Part shown: positions 1-5,413 of the stretch, piece by piece
Position numbering within the stretch: the stretch's first letter is position 1
Layout: each line of letters opens with the position of its first letter
Program-made: the position numbers and the translations under genes
NCBI GenBank assembly: GCA_947589175.1
Contig: CANPZR010000138.1
Location: 1-6,678 of the forward strand
Length of the DNA: 6,678 nucleotides
Direction: 5' to 3'
DNA from: an uncultured Lachnospiraceae bacterium
GTDB lineage: Bacteria; Bacillota; Clostridia; Lachnospirales; Lachnospiraceae
Notes under the pieces: model-generated
Database searches by the model: none
The model's input: the letters and a program-made list of their open reading frames with translations, nothing else
Told to the model about the DNA's origin: nothing

Positions 1-855
1 AGCAACATCGGGCGCGTGATTGAATATTATAATTCTAAATACAGGGATCAGCCGATTCAGAAGATTCTGCTGATCGGGCGGGGAAGCAGCATGGCCGGTA
101 TTCATGAGCTTCTGGCCAACGAGCTGGGGGTTCCGGTGGCGACGCCTACCGAGCTGAACGGCATCCGATTTAACCGAAAAGTCCGGATCGACGCGGCGAT
201 TTTGCAGTATCTGAGCTGCTTCGGCTCCGTGTACGCCCCCGTGAAATTCGTCCCGCGGGAGGTGGCGAGACGGGAGGCGGCCAAGGGCTCGCTGACGGGT
301 CCCGTGCTGATTTTCGTGGGGCTGATGCTTCTCAGCGCGGTGTTAGTGGGCGTGTCATTTTTACAGCTGAGCATGGCGACCAATGAGCGCGACACCATGC
401 GCTCCCGGCACAACGCCCTGTCGGCGGTGGAGAGCGAACATCAGCAGCTGACCGAGCTGACCCACAATTACGAGCTGACGGGCCAGTTGAAACAGTATAC
501 CGATACCAACAACAACCATTTTCCTAAACTGCTCGCGGACATATCGGCGGTGGTGCCCCGGACATTCCGGATTCAGAGCATTCAGTCCGACGAGAGCACG
601 GTGACGATCAGCGGCGTGTCCAAGGACCGCCTGTCCTCTCTGTCCGTTTTGCAGATGCAGTTAAATAAGCTGGACCGGATTATGGGAGTGACGATCAATC
701 AGATTTCCAAATCCAGTGATGAAATGTCCGGCCGGCGGCAGTACAGCTATACGCTGACGTTCCAGTATGTGCCGAAGGTCATCGCGTCGGACGAGACGGC
801 GGGCAATTCTGACAGCGCGGAAGGCGGGTCGGACGCTTCATCCGGCACAGAGTGA
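1..855 (+). CDS. pilMN: PilM-PilN fusion protein, type IV pilus assembly (5' end cut by window)
   Basis: The frame is open from base 1, so the true start lies upstream and 284 residues are visible. Window residues 1 to about 65 resemble the last part of the PilM actin-like ATPase fold: a helix around IGRVIEYYNSKY, a strand then glycine-rich turn (ILLIGRGSSMAGIHELLANE), then ELGVPV. After a short linker, KFVPREVARREA looks like the PilN N-terminal cytoplasmic motif (family form NLLPxExxxxR) that docks on PilM. One membrane helix follows at about 100-122, then a coiled-coil-like stretch (about 125-165), an alpha/beta domain (about 178-255) and a Ser/Asp/Glu-rich tail. Known role of the family: PilM and PilN form the inner-membrane platform with PilO. 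The next gene is PilO-like, 18 bases downstream, which supports the call. Fused pilMN genes are known in clostridial pilus clusters such as Clostridioides difficile. A GTG at base 16 is only an internal codon. Confidence 0.85.
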   Translation, partial: SNIGRVIEYYNSKYRDQPIQKILLIGRGSSMAGIHELLANELGVPVATPTELNGIRFNRKVRIDAAILQYLSCFGSVYAPVKFVPREVARREAAKGSLTGPVLIFVGLMLLSAVLVGVSFLQLSMATNERDTMRSRHNALSAVESEHQQLTELTHNYELTGQLKQYTDTNNNHFPKLLADISAVVPRTFRIQSIQSDESTVTISGVSKDRLSSLSVLQMQLNKLDRIMGVTINQISKSSDEMSGRRQYSYTLTFQYVPKVIASDETAGNSDSAEGGSDASSGTE

Positions 856-857
856 GA

Positions 858-870
858 GGGGGGGGCGGAG
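858..870 (+). promoter_or_regulatory. Ribosome binding site of pilO containing a run of eight G
   Basis: Between the pilMN stop (853-855) and the pilO ATG (874) lies an unbroken G8 run (858-865) followed by CGGAG. Either the A+G run (857-865, 8 bases from the ATG) or GGAG (867-870, only 3 bases away) could pair with the 16S rRNA tail. The G-run is the better-spaced choice. Its length would set the strength or spacing of this site. Confidence 0.5.
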
Positions 871-873
871 TAA

Positions 874-1602
874 ATGAGTCTGAATCAGAAAAAAGCATTG
901 TTGATCGTGTCGGGCGTGGTCGTCCTGCTCCTGGCCTTTTTCCTCGTTTTCCGGCGGAACCAGGCCACGATCGAGGAGCTGAACGCGGAGACGAGGCAGC
1001 TTACGAACCAGGTAAATTTCCTCAGCCAGCTGCAGATGGAAGTGCACGAGATGCAGGGGCATAAGGAAGAATATGAAAACAGCATTGAGGAGTACACCAA
1101 CCAGTACCCCTGCAAGATTACCCAGCAGAAAGCGATTTACAACGTGTATCAGCTGATGCAGCACAGCAAGGTGGATGTGACGAGTATTCAGCCGAACAGC
1201 CCGGTGGCGTTTTTCCAGGGCGGGGTTTTCCTGGGGGACCCGAGCGCCTCGGATTCGTCCGCTGCGGCTTCGTCGGAGACGGAGTCCGGCGTGTCCGTTA
1301 CGGAGGACCCGGAACAGCAGGTGCCGGTGGATCAGATGGTCGGGCAGTACACCCGCTATGAGGTGCAGCTGTCCGGGACCCGGAGCCAGATTATGAAGGC
1401 GATTGACTGGCTGGCAAATAATAAGGAACATATGTCGGTGGAGCAGCTGAATTTTAGCTACGATAAGACGACCGGTAAGCTGTCGGGGGCCTTGAGCATG
1501 AATTTCTATGCCCTCAATGGAAATGGCGAGCCGTATAAGGAGCCGAATATAAAGGGAATTACCATTGGAACCGATAATATAATGGGGAAGATGAAAAAGT
1601 GA
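874..1602 (+). CDS. pilO: PilO-like type IV pilus inner-membrane assembly protein
   Basis: This 242-residue protein has the PilO plan. It has a short charged N-terminus (MSLNQKK), one membrane helix at about residues 8-26, then a coiled-coil-like segment at about 30-72 (EELNAETRQLTNQVNFL and following). A compact domain occupies about 80-120 and a second alpha/beta domain about 152-220 (TRYEVQLSGTRSQIMKAIDW, then NFSYDKTTGKLSGALSMNFY), resembling the ferredoxin-like fold of PilO and GspM. The known role of the family is to dimerise with PilN and form the periplasm-side collar of the assembly platform; here that would be the outer face of the membrane. A Ser/Ala/Glu-rich stretch at about 124-150 is a low-complexity insert between the two halves. 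The ATG at 874 sits behind a G-rich ribosome site, directly after pilMN. Sequence similarity across PilO proteins is low, so the call rests largely on architecture and position. Confidence 0.82.
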   Translation: MSLNQKKALLIVSGVVVLLLAFFLVFRRNQATIEELNAETRQLTNQVNFLSQLQMEVHEMQGHKEEYENSIEEYTNQYPCKITQQKAIYNVYQLMQHSKVDVTSIQPNSPVAFFQGGVFLGDPSASDSSAAASSETESGVSVTEDPEQQVPVDQMVGQYTRYEVQLSGTRSQIMKAIDWLANNKEHMSVEQLNFSYDKTTGKLSGALSMNFYALNGNGEPYKEPNIKGITIGTDNIMGKMKK

Positions 1603-1632
1603 ATAAATTCACTTAGGTGAATTTATTCACTT
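1597..1632 (+). repeat. Perfect 16-bp inverted repeat overlapping the pilO stop codon
   Basis: Arms 1597-1612 (AAGTGAATAAATTCAC) and 1617-1632 are exact reverse complements around a TTAG loop. The left arm contains the last pilO codon (AAG) and its stop TGA (1600-1602). Each arm is also nearly self-complementary (GTGAAT-AA-ATTCAC), so a cruciform or alternative short hairpins are possible. No T-run follows, so it is not a standard intrinsic terminator. It could protect the mRNA 3' end, slow terminating ribosomes, or act as a protein site. Confidence 0.85.
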
Positions 1633-1633
1633 C

Positions 1634-1658
1634 GAAAAATCACTTTCAGTGATTTTTC
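1634..1658 (+). terminator. Terminator-like hairpin with an A-run and a T-run
   Basis: Arms 1634-1644 (GAAAAATCACT) and 1648-1658 (AGTGATTTTTC) pair perfectly around a TTC loop. The A5 and T5 runs fall inside the arms, giving a bidirectional, AT-rich hairpin. The stem is weak in G/C for an intrinsic terminator, so partial termination or attenuation between pilO and the pilin genes is more plausible than a full stop. This is inferred from structure only. Confidence 0.4.
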
Positions 1659-1701
1659 AGGAAAGTTGATACACTTTCAGTGATTTTTCATGAAGGTTGA
1701 T
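1641..1701 (+). repeat. Imperfect tandem duplication, two 30-base copies
   Basis: Copies at 1641-1670 and 1672-1701 match at 28 of 30 bases; both begin with the 19-mer CACTTTCAGTGATTTTTCA. The first copy includes the right arm of the hairpin at 1634-1658. The second copy retains only the inner part of that hairpin. One of the two differences (G to T) creates an ATG at 1690, an in-frame but unlikely start for the next gene. Confidence 0.85.
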
Positions 1702-1715
1702 TTTATGTTGAGTAA

Positions 1716-1726
1716 AAAAGGAGAGG
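1716..1726 (+). promoter_or_regulatory. Ribosome binding site that fixes the PilV-like start at 1732
   Basis: AAAAGGAGAGG lies 5 bases before the ATG at 1732. The earlier in-frame ATG at 1690 has no such site and falls inside a repeat. Using 1732 gives a 9-residue leader, the normal size for a type IV prepilin. Confidence 0.8.
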
Positions 1727-1731
1727 ATCGT

Positions 1732-2796
1732 ATGATATTTAAGCGGGAACACGAGGGTTTTTCCCTGATTGAAGTTATCATCGCCATGGCGATTTTAGCG
1801 ATTTTATCCATGCCGATTCTCGCCTATTTTTCGAATGCCATGGTGTCTACTTCCCAGGGGCGGGACACCCACAAGGCCAGTATGGTCGCCCAGTCAGTGG
1901 TGGAGGAGCTAAATTCCTGCGCGACGTTTGAGCAGATCGAGGATAAGTTAAAGACAGTTTCGGGCGGCGCCTGGACGGTGGTGACGGCTTATAATGACAG
2001 CACGGGAAAGACAGAGCTGTCAAAGGATGTGACGGAGGATGGCACGGATTACACGGCGCGGGTGACCGTGGATTATAAAAGCTATGCCGATGCTCCGGCG
2101 ACGACGGACGGACCGGAAGCCAAGTACAACGATTACAAGATGCCGCAGCTGAAAGAGGTGTATGCGGATACCAATGTGGTGATTGCGGAGACGGACCAGA
2201 CGGAGACGGCGGTGAGCGATTTTCTCTATCAGTTGTATGTCCAAAAGAAAAGCGTTACTGAGGCGGACGTCAAAAAGGATATGAGGCGCGAATTGCACCT
2301 TAATGTGGAAAAAGAAGCGGGCGGCGATATTTATCATGTAGTGGGATCTTATAAATACAGCTATACCGGCGTCGATAAATTTGAGGCGGTGGTGGAAGAT
2401 GTGAGGATCGAGAAGGAAAAGCTGGCTAATATTTACTTTTTCTACAACCTGCTTCAAACAAATGAGGCCGAGACGGCAGTGGTGGATTTTGACGATAGTA
2501 TAACCTCTGAAGAGGCGAAAATGCTGAATATCTATTTTGTCTGCCAGAAGCCTGAGGAGAAAGGATCGGAGTATAGGCTGGACTTTATTAAGGGAAATGG
2601 ATTTGCGTCGAGCGCCAAGTATCACACAAATGGCATCGCGATAGACAAGTTGCCGGAGAACATTTCGGGCATTGTGGAGTACGATAAAAATGGAAAGCGA
2701 ATCGCCCACATTACGGTGGACGTATACGCGAAAGGCACGACGGTTTCCGATGATTCCACCCCGATTGCCAGAGTGGAGACCTCGAAAGGAGAATGA
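1732..2796 (+). CDS. PilV-type minor prepilin, unusually large
   Basis: The N-terminus is a textbook type IV prepilin signal: leader MIFKREHEG, cut after Gly9, then FSLIEVIIAMAILAILSM with Phe+1 and Glu+5 of the mature protein. The hydrophobic helix continues to about residue 35, followed by a helical stretch with the VAQSVVEELNS pattern common in PilV/GspI-type minor pilins. The known family role is insertion in the membrane, processing by prepilin peptidase and incorporation into the pilus or its priming complex. At 354 residues it is about twice the usual minor pilin size. The extra C-terminal part (about residues 60-354) is rich in Asp, Glu, Lys and Tyr, and I do not recognise a domain in it. 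The stop overlaps or nearly touches the next gene, so the two are probably translated together. The PilV label is by N-terminus and position only; the prepilin call itself is firm. Confidence 0.85.
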   Translation: MIFKREHEGFSLIEVIIAMAILAILSMPILAYFSNAMVSTSQGRDTHKASMVAQSVVEELNSCATFEQIEDKLKTVSGGAWTVVTAYNDSTGKTELSKDVTEDGTDYTARVTVDYKSYADAPATTDGPEAKYNDYKMPQLKEVYADTNVVIAETDQTETAVSDFLYQLYVQKKSVTEADVKKDMRRELHLNVEKEAGGDIYHVVGSYKYSYTGVDKFEAVVEDVRIEKEKLANIYFFYNLLQTNEAETAVVDFDDSITSEEAKMLNIYFVCQKPEEKGSEYRLDFIKGNGFASSAKYHTNGIAIDKLPENISGIVEYDKNGKRIAHITVDVYAKGTTVSDDSTPIARVETSKGE

Positions 2797-2801
2797 TTGA
2801 T

Positions 2802-4640
2802 ATGATTTCACGGCTGAAAGAATTATTTTCCGAAAAAAACGAATCCGCGAAAAAAGGATTTCTGAAAAAGGGATTTTCGAAAAGCGGATTTCAAAAAAAA
2901 GAATTTCATAAACGGGAAGGTTCCTCGCTGATTTCGGTAATTATCGGGGTCGTGTTTCTGTCGGCCATCGGGCTGACCGTTCTCACGGTTTCCACCCGGT
3001 ACGCGGTCACGACGATTGTGGATCGCAATTCGGCGGATAATTTTTACCAGACCGAGGGGATTCTGGAGGAGGTCCGCACGGGACTTTTGGAGAAGGCGGG
3101 AGACGCCAGCGAGAAGGCTTACAAGGAAATTCTGGAAAATTACACCTCGGAGAAGGGCTCCATGAAGGAAAAGTACGCCAAGGAGTATCTGAGCGGTTTT
3201 ATCTCGACTCTGATGAATGACGACATAACTTATGACCCAAAGAATATTGATGACAATCTGGGGAAGCTGCAGGAATGTTCGGACAAGACGCTGGATTTGC
3301 TCAAGGGCATGACACGGGTGCCGGACGCCGTGAAAGTAAAAGAGAATACAAAGCTTGAATATGTTTTTAATTATGATAAAAAAAGCGGCTATTCTATGAC
3401 GCTGAAAAATCTCATCATTGACTATACCAATCCGGCGGATTACCGCACTACGATTGATACGGATATCGTGTTCAGGGTGCCGGATTACAAATTTCAGGGG
3501 GATTCCACTCTGGATGAGTTAAAGGATTACATCGTGATTTCCGACGATACCCTGTCTGTGGCCGATACTATGAAGCCCTCTTTTACCGGCAGTATTTATA
3601 CAGGAAATTTTGACGAGGGAATTCGCGTCGGGACGCAGAGCAATGTGACATTTGCCGGGAAGGATATTATCAGTCGAGGCAATCTAAATGTTTACACGGG
3701 AGCCAATGTGTCTCTGGCCGGGGAATCCGGGACGGCGGCGGGAAACCTGTGGCTGCAGAATATCTGCCTGAAGCCTTATGGCGCTGAGGGGTCCAGCCTG
3801 TCCACCCAGTTCACCATGAATGAAAACGCCTATATTGCCAACGATCTGGATATCGAGGATAACAACGCGACTGTGACGCTGGCAGGCAAATATTACGGCT
3901 ACAGTTACAATAAGGAAAATGACGGTTCTTCTACGGAAATGGCCAACGCGGATTACAGCAGCGCGATTCTTGTCAACGGCATGAATACGACGATTAATGG
4001 GGAAGATTTGGATAAAATGATTCTGGCGGGGCGCGCTTTTGTGGATCAGAACGACAAGAATATGGCTTCTGCTTCTTCCAGCATCATGACCGGTGAATCT
4101 ATGTCCGTGCGGAGCAACCAGCTTGCTTATCTGGTGCCGGATTCCTTTGTAGAGTCCAACCCCATGGCGACAGGTGATTTTTCTACCATTGAGAATTCTT
4201 TGAAAACAAGTTTGAAGGATGACCCGGTGCTGGGGCCTTATTTGAAACCGGGTGAGCCCTATACGGCCAACTACAGTCAAGACGGCTATGTGTTTTTGTT
4301 TTTGAATTTCGCCAGCGAGCAGAAGGCCAATGAGTATTTCAGGGATTATTTTGACGGAACTCTTGCCGAGAAAGCTGAGACGAATAATAGTTCTATGATG
4401 AAGGATGAGGAGGGAAACCCGATTGTCGGTACGGATCAACTGAGGGAGAGGGCGGAGACTTACCTTACCTCGGCGACAAATATGAATAACAACAAATTTT
4501 CCAGTAATCTGTATCTGATTGCGGGAAATATTGTATACAATTATGATGCGACGGATGGTGGTCCCAACATGCAGGCGGCCAATTATTACGACGGTTCCGG
4601 TAAACCGCAGGCGGCCCTGCTGGCGGACGGAAGGGCATAG
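2802..4640 (+). CDS. Very large PilX-like prepilin with beta-helix-like body (main part; frame broken near 4630)
   Basis: The leader is about 40 residues and ends KREG, followed by SSLISVIIGVVFLSAIGLTV, a pilin-type membrane helix with no Glu at +5. That matches PilX/GspK-like minor pilins, which often lack this residue. Inside the leader are five 5-residue repeats of the form x-K-K-G-F. The mature part has a helical region rich in charged residues, then from about base 3580 a Gly/Asn/Thr/Val-rich region of short strands (SNVTFAGKDII, GANVSLAG, NNATVTLAGKYYG) suggestive of a right-handed beta-helix. The start at 2802 is 10 bases from AAAGGAG (2785-2791). An ATG at 2793 overlaps the previous stop but leaves only one base of spacing. 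The frame ends at TAG 4638-4640, yet coding sequence continues in the -1 frame to 5170. Likely role (inference): tip or adhesive subunit, or pilus initiator. Confidence 0.75.
   Translation: MISRLKELFSEKNESAKKGFLKKGFSKSGFQKKEFHKREGSSLISVIIGVVFLSAIGLTVLTVSTRYAVTTIVDRNSADNFYQTEGILEEVRTGLLEKAGDASEKAYKEILENYTSEKGSMKEKYAKEYLSGFISTLMNDDITYDPKNIDDNLGKLQECSDKTLDLLKGMTRVPDAVKVKENTKLEYVFNYDKKSGYSMTLKNLIIDYTNPADYRTTIDTDIVFRVPDYKFQGDSTLDELKDYIVISDDTLSVADTMKPSFTGSIYTGNFDEGIRVGTQSNVTFAGKDIISRGNLNVYTGANVSLAGESGTAAGNLWLQNICLKPYGAEGSSLSTQFTMNENAYIANDLDIEDNNATVTLAGKYYGYSYNKENDGSSTEMANADYSSAILVNGMNTTINGEDLDKMILAGRAFVDQNDKNMASASSSIMTGESMSVRSNQLAYLVPDSFVESNPMATGDFSTIENSLKTSLKDDPVLGPYLKPGEPYTANYSQDGYVFLFLNFASEQKANEYFRDYFDGTLAEKAETNNSSMMKDEEGNPIVGTDQLRERAETYLTSATNMNNNKFSSNLYLIAGNIVYNYDATDGGPNMQAANYYDGSGKPQAALLADGRA
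2847..2921 (+). repeat. Five tandem 15-base coding repeats (x-K-K-G-F) in the prepilin leader
   Basis: Units at 2847, 2862, 2877, 2892 and 2907 encode AKKGF, LKKGF, SKSGF, QKKEF and HKREG. The first three share GGATTT at the end and an A-rich middle; the fourth contains A8 (2893-2900). The last unit ends at the Gly expected to precede the prepilin peptidase cut. KKGF is itself the usual residue pattern around a prepilin cleavage site. Confidence 0.85.
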
Positions 4641-4642
4641 CG
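4626..4642 (+). other. Frameshift point in the PilX-like gene
   Basis: The upstream frame reads ADGRA then stops (4638-4640). Shifting to the -1 frame at GGAAGGG (4629-4635) gives ADG-KGIALNYLGKCLTLL, which runs without a stop to 5170. Adding one A to GGAAGGG would restore a single frame of 789 residues from 2802. There is no canonical X-XXY-YYZ slippery heptamer, so a real indel or a sequencing error is more likely than programmed frameshifting. Confidence 0.75.
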
Positions 4643-5170
4643 CTTAATTATCTGGGCAAGTGCCTGACGCTTTTGAACTCCGGCAGTGCGGGACGGGATA
4701 CCGATATCCGCCTTCATAAGCAGGATGTGACCAATTCGGGTGAGACGGTGGTCAAGAAGGATCCGCCGCTTGTGTCGGATAAGATTATTGACGTGAGCAA
4801 GATTGAGAGTAAGATTGCTAATGAGAATGGAAGCGAATTTAAGAAATATAGCGATGGGAAGTTTATAGTGGCGCATGGAAATTATAATATTTCTTCTCCT
4901 GAGAAGGGATTGCTAGTCGCTACCGGCGATGTGACCGTGAACGCAAATTTCGAGGGATTGATTCTGTGCTGCGGCAAGGTGACCGTGAACGGAAATTGCG
5001 AGCTGAAACACAATATGATTATGGTAGGAAATATTTTGGAAGAAATTGAAAAGGACACCGAAAACCCCGAATACGCGAAATTTTTCAAGGCGTTTAACGG
5101 GGAGTACACCGAGGATCCTACGGCGCTGGAGGACTGCGTGTCCTATCAGAACTGGGTTAAAAACGGATAA
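4631..5170 (+). CDS. C-terminal part of the PilX-like prepilin, in the -1 frame
   Basis: This frame has no convincing start. The only candidate is TTG at 4673, with no ribosome site before it, and reading back past it gives sensible protein (GIALNYLGKCLTLLNSG) up to the break at about 4631. It lacks a leader or membrane segment. It continues the style of the upstream body: an Asp/Lys-rich stretch, then HGNYNISSPEKGLLVATGDV and two matched strand-turn units, VTVNANFEGLILCCGK and VTVNGNCELKHNMIMV, 16 residues apart, as in beta-helix or bactofilin-like rungs. It ends in a short acidic and helical tail (YAKFFKAFNGEY, then YQNWVKNG). I read it as the displaced 3' end of the 2802 gene rather than an independent gene. 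If the break is real in the cell, the shortened protein would lose this last part of the beta-rich body and this fragment would probably not be made. Confidence 0.72.
   Translation, partial: KGIALNYLGKCLTLLNSGSAGRDTDIRLHKQDVTNSGETVVKKDPPLVSDKIIDVSKIESKIANENGSEFKKYSDGKFIVAHGNYNISSPEKGLLVATGDVTVNANFEGLILCCGKVTVNGNCELKHNMIMVGNILEEIEKDTENPEYAKFFKAFNGEYTEDPTALEDCVSYQNWVKNG
4931..5002 (+). repeat. Duplicated beta-rung coding unit, 48-base period
   Basis: Bases 4931-4954 and 4979-5002 match at 22 of 24 positions (both begin GTGACCGTGAACG). The period of 16 codons corresponds to one strand-turn unit in the protein (VTVNANFEG and VTVNGNCEL), consistent with a beta-helix extended by duplication of a rung. 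Confidence 0.75.
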
Positions 5171-5199
5171 TAAATAGCTGGAAGCTATTTATTATCCGT
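5163..5199 (+). repeat. Perfect 17-bp inverted repeat overlapping the PilX-like stop codon
   Basis: Arms 5163-5179 (ACGGATAATAAATAGCT) and 5183-5199 (AGCTATTTATTATCCGT) pair exactly around a GGA loop. The left arm takes in the last codons and the TAA stop (5168-5170) of the preceding frame. This is the same arrangement as at the pilO stop. No T-run follows directly. Confidence 0.88.
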
Positions 5200-5362
5200 C
5201 TAAAAAACAGCTAAAAGCTGTTTTTTATCCAATGTGACTGACAAGCAGCCGTCAGAAAAGCTAAAAGCTGTTTTTTATCCAACGTGGTTGACAGTAGTTG
5301 TGTGCTGTTTTTATCCATCACGGTTGACAATGGGTAAGCTATTTTATCTGTCATGTCTAACA
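5176..5362 (+). repeat. Degenerate tandem array in the 243-base gap
   Basis: The core AAGCTRTTT(T)TTATCC recurs, with TATCC (or TATCT) starting at 5193, 5226, 5276, 5312 and 5345; spacings are 33, 50, 36 and 33. Two copies (5209-5243 and 5259-5293) match at 32 of 35 bases, and the later ones decay. Three units end in YTGACA (5238-5243, 5288-5293, 5324-5329). The 50-base step carries a 15-base spacer between its two copies. The rest of 5171-5413 holds nothing else I recognise apart from the ribosome site. Confidence 0.65.
5202..5226 (+). terminator. Terminator-like hairpin with A6 and T6 runs
   Basis: Arms 5202-5212 (AAAAAACAGCT) and 5216-5226 (AGCTGTTTTTT) pair perfectly around AAA. The T6 run on the 3' side and A6 on the 5' side give the look of a bidirectional intrinsic terminator, though the stem core CAGCT is short. 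If it works, it would reduce expression of the downstream pilin genes or mark the end of one transcript. Confidence 0.5.
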
Positions 5363-5397
5363 GATAGTTATCATGGCTGTTTGGATTACTGTTTTAG

Positions 5398-5405
5398 AAG
5401 GGAGG
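5398..5405 (+). promoter_or_regulatory. Ribosome binding site that fixes the TTG start at 5414
   Basis: AAGGGAGG ends 8 bases before TTG 5414. No ATG or GTG between this site and the prepilin cleavage motif is in frame. The frame is open further upstream, but only through the repeat array, which does not look like protein. Confidence 0.75.
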
Positions 5406-5413
5406 CGGCGGAT

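Noticed and set aside
838..1431. A 197-residue minus-strand frame opposite pilO
   Set aside because: Antisense shadow of a well-supported gene, with no ribosome site or domain.
2020..2811. A 263-residue minus-strand frame opposite the PilV-like gene
   Set aside because: Composition is that of a mirrored coding strand and nothing in it resembles a known protein.
3684..4439. A 251-residue minus-strand frame opposite the PilX-like gene
   Set aside because: Shadow frame; the plus strand carries the continuous pilin and beta-rich protein.
4626..4642. Programmed -1 frameshifting as the explanation for the split gene
   Set aside because: The site lacks a slippery heptamer in the right phase and no clear downstream stem was seen, so an indel or error is simpler. 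It stays possible if relatives conserve it.
5288..5329. A sigma-A type promoter from the two TTGACA boxes
   Set aside because: No good TATAAT-like box is found 16-18 bases downstream of either (the best are TTATCC, TATCCA and TCTGTC), so I did not list a promoter.
5176..5362. CRISPR array
   Set aside because: Units are degenerate, spacing is irregular, the repeats themselves carry the T-run, and there are no unique spacers of constant length or cas genes.
5234..5413. A 60-residue N-terminal extension of the GspH-like frame starting at 5234
   Set aside because: It runs through the repeat array and has no ribosome site. A strong site and the normal short prepilin leader place the start at TTG 5414.
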